Shown piece after piece: positions 1 to 7,265 of a stretch of DNA of 12,585 nt. Below the pieces are notes generated by a model. That model saw nothing but the letters and a program-made list of their open reading frames with translations, searched no databases and was not told where the DNA came from. Numbering within the stretch: position 1 is the first letter of the stretch; every line of letters starts with the position of its first letter. This DNA comes from Alphaproteobacteria bacterium (lineage in GTDB: Bacteria > Pseudomonadota > Alphaproteobacteria > Rickettsiales > JABSSG01): NCBI GenBank assembly GCA_022600235.1, contig JAHZKS010000078.1, forward strand, positions 1 to 12,585, in the 5' to 3' direction. The position numbers and the translations under genes were made by a program.

Positions 1-533
1 GTGAAAAATTTGACTTTGTTACAAATCTTTTTGTATAAATTCCCTTTATTCCAAGGGTTCTGTTTGTTTTCTGATTTTGTCTTATAATTAATTTTGTCTA
101 AATTAATATTCAATCCAGATATTTTTACATCTAAAGGTATAGAAAAATTTTTAATAGATTCTAGTAAGTTTAGGGTAATATTTAAGTTTTGTAGATTTAA
201 GAAGTTATCTCTACTAAGTTTTTGTGATATAGAAAGAGATGTATCAAGTGATATAATATTGTTATCATACCTAATATAAATGTTATTTATATTTGTATTG
301 TTACTCGAAGAAAAATTGATAGTGGATTCTATAAAGTTTCGGATCTTAGGGTTTACTTCTTTTTTTTGATTATCAGACAACCAACCATAAATGAATGATG
401 TAGCGACTGAAAACATTATAGTAATAGCAACAAATAATGTAAGTACTATGGTAGCTATATTTCTTATAGATCTTCGGCAGAAACTATATAACTCTTTTTG
501 TTTCTTAAAAAAATTAATAAATTGTTTGTTCAT
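1..533 (-). CDS. Partial membrane-anchored protein, possibly AsmA/YhdP-like (DUF3971-type) envelope protein
   Basis: The minus strand is open from an ATG at 533 to the window edge: 177 complete codons without a stop, so the C-terminus is missing. Two in-frame stops, TGA and TAG, sit just upstream of the ATG with one codon between, which fixes this as the first possible start. Residues 1-21 are basic, with KK, RR and single Lys/Arg residues. A hydrophobic helix follows at about 25-50 (IATIVLTLFVAITIMFSVA), so the protein is probably anchored in the inner membrane with its N-terminus inside. After it come about 60 residues, then a strand-like pattern ending in VKISGLNINLDK. That order (anchor, amphipathic segment, 'i.i.gl.i.l.k' strand) resembles the N-terminus of AsmA/YhdP/DUF3971 proteins, which bridge the periplasm in lipid transport. 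The family call is inference from pattern; the existence of a gene is better supported. It is transcribed divergently from galU. No clear Shine-Dalgarno sequence is visible. Confidence 0.6.
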   Translation of the reverse strand, partial: MNKQFINFFKKQKELYSFCRRSIRNIATIVLTLFVAITIMFSVATSFIYGWLSDNQKKEVNPKIRNFIESTINFSSSNNTNINNIYIRYDNNIISLDTSLSISQKLSRDNFLNLQNLNITLNLLESIKNFSIPLDVKISGLNINLDKINYKTKSENKQNPWNKGNLYKKICNKVKFF

Positions 534-582
534 GTTCTATCATATATTCTATGGTCTTTCTGCCCATATGTAGTATATAGCT

Positions 583-610
583 TTGAAGAGTAAGAATTTT
601 ATGCTATAAG
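583..610 (+). promoter_or_regulatory. Candidate sigma70 promoter for the galU-ugd-dnaE train
   Basis: A TTGAAG element at 583-588 and TATAAG at 605-610 are separated by 16 nt, which fits a sigma70-type promoter. It would give a leader of about 50 nt before the galU ATG. The surrounding intergenic DNA is AT-rich, so a chance match is quite possible. The same region also carries a TATAAT on the minus strand (629-634) that could serve the divergent gene, but without a convincing -35 box. Confidence 0.35.
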
Positions 611-667
611 ATTATTACAGTTTTGTAGATTATACAGTTAACTCAGGAATTATAAAGATATTAGTTT

Positions 668-1540
668 ATGTTTAAGAAGGTAAGAAAAGCAATATTTCCA
701 GTAGGTGGTTTGGGCACAAGATTTTTACCTGCTACTAAGTCGATACCTAAAGAAATGCTTCCAGTAGCAAGTAAACCTTTAATTCAATATGCTTTTGAAG
801 AAGCAATAGATGCTGGTATAGAACAGTTCATATTTGTGACTGGTAGAAATAAGAGTGCCATTAATAATCATTTCGACTATTCATATGAGTTGCAGCAAGA
901 GCTTTCTAATAAGGAAAAAAACCTAGAACTAGAGCTGACTAAAGGGTGGCTTCCGGAACCAGGTAAGATAGTTTTTGTCAGACAGCAAAAACCCTTAGGT
1001 TTAGGTCATGCTATTATGTGTGCGAAAGATTTAGTAGGAGATGAGCCTTGCGCTGTTATTCTTGCTGATGAAATGTTGAAATGTCCTGGTGGGTTCTTAA
1101 AGCAAATGATTGAATATTATAACAATCATGGTGGAAATATCGTAGGTGTTGCTCCTGTGAATAGAGAAGAAACAAAGAATTATGGAATTATAGTTCCAGA
1201 AAAGTGTGGAGATCAAATTCATGTTAAAGGAATGGTTGAAAAGCCTGCGCCTCAAGAGGCACCATCAAATTTATCAATTATCGGAAGATATATATTGCAA
1301 CCGGGTATTTTTTCTCATCTTGAAAATACAGGTCTTGGGAAGAATGCTGAAGTTCAGCTTACGGATGCAATGGCATCAATGTTGAGTTCGGATGTTTTTC
1401 ATGCGTTACCTTTTTCTGGCCACAGGTTTGATTGTGGATCTCAAGAAGGTTTCTTAGATGCTAATATATCTTATTCTTTAGACAATAAATCTATATCGAA
1501 GGGGGTTTTAGAGGTTCTTGGAAAATACGTCAGTGCATAA
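668..1540 (+). CDS. galU: UTP--glucose-1-phosphate uridylyltransferase
   Basis: The protein (290 aa, normal family length) makes UDP-glucose from UTP and glucose-1-phosphate in the cytoplasm. It opens with the nucleotidyltransferase signature PVGGLGTRFLPATK at residues 11-24. The Asp of ILADE (D134) probably binds the metal. VEKP at 190-193 supplies the conserved Lys (K192), and HRFDCGS near 252-258 matches the C-terminal part of the sugar-binding site. All expected landmarks are present and in order. The ATG at 668 is chosen because the conserved core begins only ten residues later; the ribosome-binding site is weak. The gene overlaps the start of ugd, whose product uses UDP-glucose, so the two form a two-step route to UDP-glucuronate. 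Its product could also feed other glycan pathways not seen here. Confidence 0.96.
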   Translation: MFKKVRKAIFPVGGLGTRFLPATKSIPKEMLPVASKPLIQYAFEEAIDAGIEQFIFVTGRNKSAINNHFDYSYELQQELSNKEKNLELELTKGWLPEPGKIVFVRQQKPLGLGHAIMCAKDLVGDEPCAVILADEMLKCPGGFLKQMIEYYNNHGGNIVGVAPVNREETKNYGIIVPEKCGDQIHVKGMVEKPAPQEAPSNLSIIGRYILQPGIFSHLENTGLGKNAEVQLTDAMASMLSSDVFHALPFSGHRFDCGSQEGFLDANISYSLDNKSISKGVLEVLGKYVSA

Positions 1541-2837
1541 AATTATAGTAGTTGGTACAGGTTATGTTGGTCTTGTTTCTGGGGTTTGTTTCTCAGAGGT
1601 AGGTCATAATGTTATTTGTATTGACCATGATAACAACAAGATAGACTTACTAAATAATGGTAAAGTACCAATATACGAACCTGGGCTTGATGAGATACTG
1701 CATAAGAATGTTCAGTCTGGCAGATTGCAATTCTCTACAAACCTTGCAGAGCATATAAAGGATGCTGATGAAATAGTTGTTGCAGTTGGAACTCCTACGA
1801 ATGAAGAGAATGGAAGTACTGACTTAAGCTTTGTATATTCTGTTGTTGATGAAATAATAAAAAATCTATCAAAAGATATTATTGTAATTATCAAATCTAC
1901 AGTTCCTCCTGGAACTTGCGATGCAGTGCAAAAGAAATTTAATGACAGTTCTACATCTCATAGATGCTCTGTAGTATCAAACCCAGAATTTTTAAGAGAA
2001 GGAAATGCAATTAAAGATTTTATGTCTCCCGATAGAGTGATAGTTGGTTGTGACTCTGTGAATGAGAGCAAAATGAGATCTTTATATGATAACCATATCA
2101 GTAGGGGTATAAAATTCATCTCTACAAACCTTATCACAGCTGAACTAATCAAATATTCTGCTAATACTTTTTTGGCTGCTAAGGTAGCTTTTATAAATGA
2201 AATAAGTTCTATATCAGAAAAGATTAATGCTGACATCTCCTCCCTTAAGGAAGGTATAGGTTCTGACTCTAGAATAGGCCATAAATTTTTGGAACCAGGT
2301 CCAGGGTTTGGAGGGTCATGTTTCCCAAAAGATATCACTTCTCTTATACATTTTTCTGAAGAAATTGATGCAAATAATGCACTGATTAAATCTGTAATAA
2401 ACTCAAATCAAAATAGAATTGAGGAGATAGCAAAAAATGTAGAAGAATTTTCAGAGGGAAATATTTTATGCTTTTTGGGCTTAACATATAAAGCTAATAC
2501 TGATGATGTGAGAACTAGTCCTTCTATTGGAGTTATTCAAAAACTTCTTAGTTTAAAAAAGTATGAGATCAAATGTTATGATCCTCTAGGTATGGATAGT
2601 GCAAAACGCATTCTTAGTGATAAAGTGCAATATTGTGGCAATATATATGATGCATCAGAAGGTGCATCACTTGTTGTAATTATTACTGAGTGGGATGAGT
2701 TTAAAAATATAGACACTCAGAAGTTAAAATGTAAAATGAAAGAACCAAGAATTTACGATGTGCGTAATATAATCAATATAAACCAGTTTAAAGAAGATGG
2801 TTTCAAAGTGAAGGTTATTGGTTCAAAAAATGTCTGA
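1533..2837 (+). CDS. ugd: UDP-glucose 6-dehydrogenase
   Basis: The enzyme oxidises UDP-glucose to UDP-glucuronate with two NAD+. Counting from the GTG at 1533 (434 aa), the N-terminal Rossmann motif GTGYVGLV is at 8-15, STVPPGT at 122-128 and NPEFLREG at 150-157. The Lys/Asn of IKYSAN are near 207-211, and the catalytic Cys of GFGGSCFPKD is C263. The C-terminal UDP-binding domain follows. The start is ambiguous. A TTG at 1518 would add MENTS and overlap galU by 23 nt. The GTG gives an 8-nt overlap, puts the Rossmann strand right at the N-terminus as usual for the family, and matches the 8-nt overlap at the ugd/dnaE junction. A GAGG at 1511-1514 lies too close to the TTG and too far from the GTG to decide. 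UDP-glucuronate normally goes to capsule, LPS or other surface sugars; the enzymes that use it are not in this window. Confidence 0.95.
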   Translation: MHKIIVVGTGYVGLVSGVCFSEVGHNVICIDHDNNKIDLLNNGKVPIYEPGLDEILHKNVQSGRLQFSTNLAEHIKDADEIVVAVGTPTNEENGSTDLSFVYSVVDEIIKNLSKDIIVIIKSTVPPGTCDAVQKKFNDSSTSHRCSVVSNPEFLREGNAIKDFMSPDRVIVGCDSVNESKMRSLYDNHISRGIKFISTNLITAELIKYSANTFLAAKVAFINEISSISEKINADISSLKEGIGSDSRIGHKFLEPGPGFGGSCFPKDITSLIHFSEEIDANNALIKSVINSNQNRIEEIAKNVEEFSEGNILCFLGLTYKANTDDVRTSPSIGVIQKLLSLKKYEIKCYDPLGMDSAKRILSDKVQYCGNIYDASEGASLVVIITEWDEFKNIDTQKLKCKMKEPRIYDVRNIININQFKEDGFKVKVIGSKNV

Positions 2838-5800
2838 GTTACAAACTTTTGTTCATCTTAGAAGCTATTCCTCTTATTCATTGCTGGAAGGTGCGATTAA
2901 GCTTCCAGACCTTATTTCAAAAATCTCCGAAGATAGTATGCCGGCTGTAGCTGTGACTGATAAAGGTAATTTATTTGCATCTTTAGAGTTTTCAATGCTA
3001 GCGTCTTCAAAAGGAATTCAGCCTATTATTGGTTGTGAATTTAATTTTGATCCTGAAATTGAGGGTTATGCTAACCATACTCATGGGAAAAACTTTGTTT
3101 ATGATCAAATATTAGTAATAGCAAAGAACGATACTGGTTATCAAAACTTATTGAAATTGTCTAGTGATTACTATGCAGGTAATGAGAGTGTAATTACATT
3201 TAGCAAATTGAAAGAATGCTCGGATGGGTTGATTTTATTGACTGGGGGGCAGTATGGTACTTTCGGGAAGTTGCTTTTACAAAATCAAAATAAAAAAGCT
3301 GAAGATTTTCTAACAAAGATCAATGAAGTATTTAAAGATCACTTATATATAGAGTTAATGAGGCATGGTCTTCCTGAGGAAGAAAAAATAGAAAAGCCAT
3401 CTATAGATATGGCTATAAAGTATAACATACCTTTAGTTGCGACAAACAACGTTTATTTCCTGAATAAAGAGATGCATGAAGCGCATCAGGTTCTACTGTG
3501 TATAGCAGATGGAAAATATTTTTCAGATGAAGAGAGAAGGAGGTTCTCAGAAGAATCGTATTTAAAGACTGCTAATGAAATGAGAGGTTTATTCTCAGAT
3601 ATACCAGAAGCAATCCATAATACTATATCTATTGCCCAAAGATGTTCTGTAAAATCTGATACGCATGATACTGTGTTTCCGGAGTATAAAGTTAGTGTGG
3701 GTAAGGATGAGAAAGAGGAGCTGAGGATATTATCTAGAGAGGGGTTGCAGAAGCGATTGGATTTTATAGATTCCTTAAATCCCAAGTCTAGAACTGCACG
3801 AGATCAGTTTGAAAAAGTATATTGGGATCGTTTTCAATATGAGCTTAGTGTAATAGAAAATATGGGTTTTATGGGGTATTTTCTCATAGTATCCGATTTT
3901 ATTAGATGGAGCAAAAATCAGGAAATACCAGTTGGGCCAGGGCGTGGTTCTGGAGCCGGTTCTGTAATTAGTTGGGGCTTAGATATTACTGATGTTGATC
4001 CAATAAAGTTTGGATTACTATTCGAAAGATTTTTAAATCCAGAGAGGGTATCTCTGCCTGATTTCGATATAGATTTTTGTCAGGCTAGAAGAGATGAGGT
4101 AATAAAATATGTAACAGAAAAATATGGCAAAGAGAAAGTTGCTCATATTATTACATTTGGTAAGTTGCAGGCACGTGCTGTTGTAAGAGATGTTGGTAGA
4201 GTTCTTTCCTTGCCTTATGGGCAGATTGATATGATTGCCAAAATGATTCCTTTTAATGCTATTAATCCTGTAAGTTTGGCGCAAGCTATCGAGATGGAGC
4301 CAGAATTGAATAATGCTAGAAAAGATGATCAAAGAGTAGCTAAATTAATTGATATTTCTTTAAAGCTAGAAGGGTTGCATAGGCATGCTTCCACTCACGC
4401 AGCAGGAGTTGTTATTTCTAGGTCTGATTTGATAGAAACAGTTCCACTTTATAAAAACTCTAAAACAAACATGCCTGTAATCCAGTACTCTATGAAGTAT
4501 GCTGAAGCTGCTGGTTTAATTAAATTTGATTTCTTAGGTCTAAAAACACTAACAGTAATTGATAAGTGTCAGGATTTAATAAGAAAAAATAATTCAGATT
4601 TTGATTTGAGAAAAATAAGTTTTTCTGATCAAAAAACATTTGAAATGCTTTCTAAAGGAAAATCATCTGGAGTATTCCAGTTTGAGAGTTCTGGTATGAA
4701 AGATTACTTGAGCAAGATGAAACCAGATGCAATTGAAGATATAATGGCTCTTGGTGCTCTTTATAGGCCTGGACCTATGGATAACATACCGCGTTATATA
4801 GATTGTAAGCATGGAAAAGTTGCAGCGCAATATATGCATCCAAAACTAGAAAACGTCTTAAAGCCAACAAATGGTGTTGTGATATACCAGGAACAGGTTC
4901 TTGAAATAGCTAAGGTATTAGCTGGTTATACGCTTGGTGCTGCGGATCTTCTAAGACGTGCTATGGGTAAAAAAATTAAAGCTGAAATGGATGCCCAGAG
5001 AGAGATGTTTGTAGCAGGAGCTATAAAAAATGGTATCACAAAAGATAAAGCTACAGAGATTTTTGATATGGTAGCAAAGTTTGCTGGTTATGGTTTTAAT
5101 AAATCTCATGCTGTTGCGTATGGTGTTATTTCTTACCAGACTGCTTATTTGAAAGCAAATTATCCTGTAGAAATGCTTGTTGCAATTATGAATACAGAGA
5201 TAGATGATACAGATAAGATAAGCATGTTTTGTGAAGATGCAAAAGATTTAGGAATATCTGTATCACCCCCAGATATTAATTCTTCAAACGCATACTTCTC
5301 TGTGAATGAGAGCAGTTATAGTATTAAGTTTGCGCTTGGTGCAATAAAGAATGTAAGCCTGAATGCTATGAAATTAATATGTGAAGAGCGTTCTAAGAAT
5401 GGGGTATATAAAGATATTGCAGATTTTATTAAGCGTCTTGATTCAGGGGTGATCAACAAAAGGCAGTTAGAGTATTTAATTAAGTCAGGTTCGTTTGATT
5501 CAATTTCTAGTAATAGACGTCAGTTGTTTGAATCTATAGATAGCCTTATAGAGTTTCACAACCGTAGTATAGAAGAAAAGGAAAGCAACCAAATCAACTT
5601 ATTCTCCTCTGAATCTGCATCTGAAGATATGTTGTTTAATCTCAGAGATACTGAAGATTGGGATTGCGATGATAGGCTAAATCATGAATGCATGGCTATA
5701 GGTTTTTACTTGTCTGGTCATCCACTAGATGTGTATAAAGATTATTTTGATAAAATAAATATTTTTGGTGCAAGTCAGATTAGAAATGACCTAGCTCCTG

Positions 5801-6291
5801 GTAGGTATACGATAAAAATAGCTGCGATTCCTGTAGTAATAAAAACTCGTTCTTCACCTAAAGGTAGGTATGTAGTAATGACTCTATCTACTCCTACGGG
5901 GATGGTTGATGCAACAATTTTTGATGACAAGATAATGGAAGAAAACAGAGATGTGATCTATGGGAAAGTTCCTATTCTTGTAGAGTCTGAAGTTAGGAAA
6001 GATGGTCAAATGGAAAGAATCCTAGCATTGAATGTTTTTAGGCTTGATTCTTATTTGCAGAAGCAAAGGCAAAGTATTTGTATAGAAATAAATAGCACTG
6101 ATGCTATGGAAGGTTTAAAAAAATTGATCTACAAATCAGAGAAAAATTCTAATACTATAATTATGATTCATGTTCAGGTAGGTGACAGTAAGGTAAAGAT
6201 AGAGCTTCCTAAGGGTTATTCTTGTGATGTATCAAAAATATCTACTACTAATTTACCTGAAGGTTTTACATCTTTGAAACACATTGTTTAA
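2830..6291 (+). CDS. dnaE: DNA polymerase III subunit alpha
   Basis: This is the catalytic subunit of the replicative DNA polymerase (C family), 1153 aa from the ATG at 2830, normal for DnaE1. A TTG at 2818 would add four residues; the ATG is preferred because MSEL...FVHLR matches the usual DnaE start. Order: PHP domain (about 1-280), GPGRGSGAGS in the palm, catalytic aspartates D413 and D415 in PDFDIDF, and the third aspartate D567 in KFDFLGL. The fingers region has GFNKSHAVAYG. QINLF at 921-925 fits the beta-clamp binding motif. An OB fold lies at about 990-1070. The PHP metal ligands are mostly replaced, so the domain is probably structural and proofreading would come from a separate DnaQ. 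The gene overlaps ugd by 8 nt, so its translation may be coupled to a sugar-nucleotide gene, and it ends 2 nt from the stop codon of convergent rsmI. Confidence 0.98.
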   Translation: MSELQTFVHLRSYSSYSLLEGAIKLPDLISKISEDSMPAVAVTDKGNLFASLEFSMLASSKGIQPIIGCEFNFDPEIEGYANHTHGKNFVYDQILVIAKNDTGYQNLLKLSSDYYAGNESVITFSKLKECSDGLILLTGGQYGTFGKLLLQNQNKKAEDFLTKINEVFKDHLYIELMRHGLPEEEKIEKPSIDMAIKYNIPLVATNNVYFLNKEMHEAHQVLLCIADGKYFSDEERRRFSEESYLKTANEMRGLFSDIPEAIHNTISIAQRCSVKSDTHDTVFPEYKVSVGKDEKEELRILSREGLQKRLDFIDSLNPKSRTARDQFEKVYWDRFQYELSVIENMGFMGYFLIVSDFIRWSKNQEIPVGPGRGSGAGSVISWGLDITDVDPIKFGLLFERFLNPERVSLPDFDIDFCQARRDEVIKYVTEKYGKEKVAHIITFGKLQARAVVRDVGRVLSLPYGQIDMIAKMIPFNAINPVSLAQAIEMEPELNNARKDDQRVAKLIDISLKLEGLHRHASTHAAGVVISRSDLIETVPLYKNSKTNMPVIQYSMKYAEAAGLIKFDFLGLKTLTVIDKCQDLIRKNNSDFDLRKISFSDQKTFEMLSKGKSSGVFQFESSGMKDYLSKMKPDAIEDIMALGALYRPGPMDNIPRYIDCKHGKVAAQYMHPKLENVLKPTNGVVIYQEQVLEIAKVLAGYTLGAADLLRRAMGKKIKAEMDAQREMFVAGAIKNGITKDKATEIFDMVAKFAGYGFNKSHAVAYGVISYQTAYLKANYPVEMLVAIMNTEIDDTDKISMFCEDAKDLGISVSPPDINSSNAYFSVNESSYSIKFALGAIKNVSLNAMKLICEERSKNGVYKDIADFIKRLDSGVINKRQLEYLIKSGSFDSISSNRRQLFESIDSLIEFHNRSIEEKESNQINLFSSESASEDMLFNLRDTEDWDCDDRLNHECMAIGFYLSGHPLDVYKDYFDKINIFGASQIRNDLAPGRYTIKIAAIPVVIKTRSSPKGRYVVMTLSTPTGMVDATIFDDKIMEENRDVIYGKVPILVESEVRKDGQMERILALNVFRLDSYLQKQRQSICIEINSTDAMEGLKKLIYKSEKNSNTIIMIHVQVGDSKVKIELPKGYSCDVSKISTTNLPEGFTSLKHIV

Positions 6292-6293
6292 GA

Positions 6294-7130
6294 CTATTTT
6301 TTGACAATGTCATATATAAGTTTCTTTGATATTTCGGGGTATTTAAACGTAAGAATTTTGACTATATCTCTGGAAGAATTTGAATTATCTAACCTCAGCT
6401 TTTTGAGATCGTTATGCATAGCATTCATATTATCTGATGAGTTTTGAGGTGGTATAATTAAGACCAGCTCTCCTTTCATTTTACTGCTTTTAGATAATAT
6501 ATCGCTCACTTTTCCATAGAGTCTTTCTTCAAATTTTTTTGTCATTTCTCTTAAGATGACTATTTCAATATCGCCAAAAAATTCTTGAATATCTCTAAGT
6601 GTAGATTCTATTTTCTTACTAGTATCAAATAATATGCTTGAAGCATTGCATGAGAGAATATCTGCAAATTTTGATATTCTATCTTTTTGTTTTATTGGTA
6701 AAAATCCTTCGAATATAAACTTATCCGTAGGTACTCCAGCTAATACAAGCGCATTGATTGCAGAGCAGGGGCCTGGAATTGACGTCATTAGAAGTTCGTG
6801 TTGGTGTAATTCTCTAATTAATTTATAACCGGGGTCAGAAATTAACGGAGTCCCAGCATCAGATATCAAGGCTACAGATTTTCCTTCTGCAATAAGTCGG
6901 ATAATTTTATTACGATCTTGCTGAGAGCTATGGTCATTATATGAGCTCAGTTTTGTTTTAACATTATAATGTGAAAGTAATTTTATAGAATTACGAGTAT
7001 TCTCGCAGAGTATGATATCTACAGAGTTTAGGGTATTCAAAGCACGAATTGTAATGTCATCCAAATTACCAATGGGAGTAGATATTACATACAACCCTGG
7101 TTCTAACTTCATTTTCTGAATTTTTTCCAT
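6294..7130 (-). CDS. rsmI: 16S rRNA (cytidine1402-2'-O)-methyltransferase
   Basis: The protein (278 aa, typical length) is an SAM-dependent tetrapyrrole-methylase-fold enzyme that 2'-O-methylates C1402 in the 16S rRNA decoding centre. Visible landmarks are TPIGNLDDIT at 18-27, CENTRNSIKLL near 42-52, SDAGTPLISDPG at 90-101, the SAM-loop motif IPGPCSAINAL near 118-128 and LREMTKKFEE near 193-202. The C-terminal RsmI helix-turn-helix-like segment is at about 250-278. The start at 7130 adds MEKIQK before a second ATG at 7112; either is possible because PGLYVISTPIGNL needs only a short lead. It is transcribed toward dnaE with 2 nt between the two stop codons, so neither gene can have a terminator in the gap and the transcripts probably overlap at their 3' ends. 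Confidence 0.96.
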   Translation of the reverse strand: MEKIQKMKLEPGLYVISTPIGNLDDITIRALNTLNSVDIILCENTRNSIKLLSHYNVKTKLSSYNDHSSQQDRNKIIRLIAEGKSVALISDAGTPLISDPGYKLIRELHQHELLMTSIPGPCSAINALVLAGVPTDKFIFEGFLPIKQKDRISKFADILSCNASSILFDTSKKIESTLRDIQEFFGDIEIVILREMTKKFEERLYGKVSDILSKSSKMKGELVLIIPPQNSSDNMNAMHNDLKKLRLDNSNSSRDIVKILTFKYPEISKKLIYDIVKK

Positions 7131-7157
7131 GCAGATGTTTCTTGCGTAATGGTTTAT

Positions 7158-7186
7158 ACTATATATCTAAATGTAATATATGTTAA
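7158..7186 (-). promoter_or_regulatory. Sigma70-like promoter for rsmI
   Basis: Read on the minus strand, TTAACA (7186-7181) and TATAGT (7163-7158) are separated by exactly 17 nt, each one base from consensus. Transcription would start near 7151, giving a leader of about 20 nt before the rsmI ATG at 7130. It also lies just downstream of the proposed ank terminator, so rsmI need not depend on read-through from the ankyrin genes. Confidence 0.55.
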
Positions 7187-7206
7187 GATCAAACAAGATT
7201 AGTTTT

Positions 7207-7231
7207 TATAAAAGCATCATAGAAGAGATGC
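7207..7231 (-). terminator. Weak intrinsic terminator downstream of the acidic-tail ankyrin gene
   Basis: On the minus strand GCATC (7231-7227) and GATGC (7218-7214) form a 5-bp stem with an 8-nt loop, followed at once by TTTTAT. It begins about 35 nt after the ankyrin gene stop and ahead of the rsmI promoter. The stem is short, so termination may be partial. Confidence 0.35.
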
Positions 7232-7265
7232 AGGGGAGAATGCACTCTCCAAACATGCACTCAAT

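Noticed and set aside
94..573. Two short plus-strand frames (94-279 and 391-573) at the left edge
   Set aside because: Both lie opposite the longer minus-strand membrane-protein frame, which has a clear anchor and domain-like pattern; the plus frames do not resemble proteins.
1958..2338. 126-codon minus-strand frame inside ugd
   Set aside because: It is antisense to the conserved catalytic part of Ugd; shadow frame.
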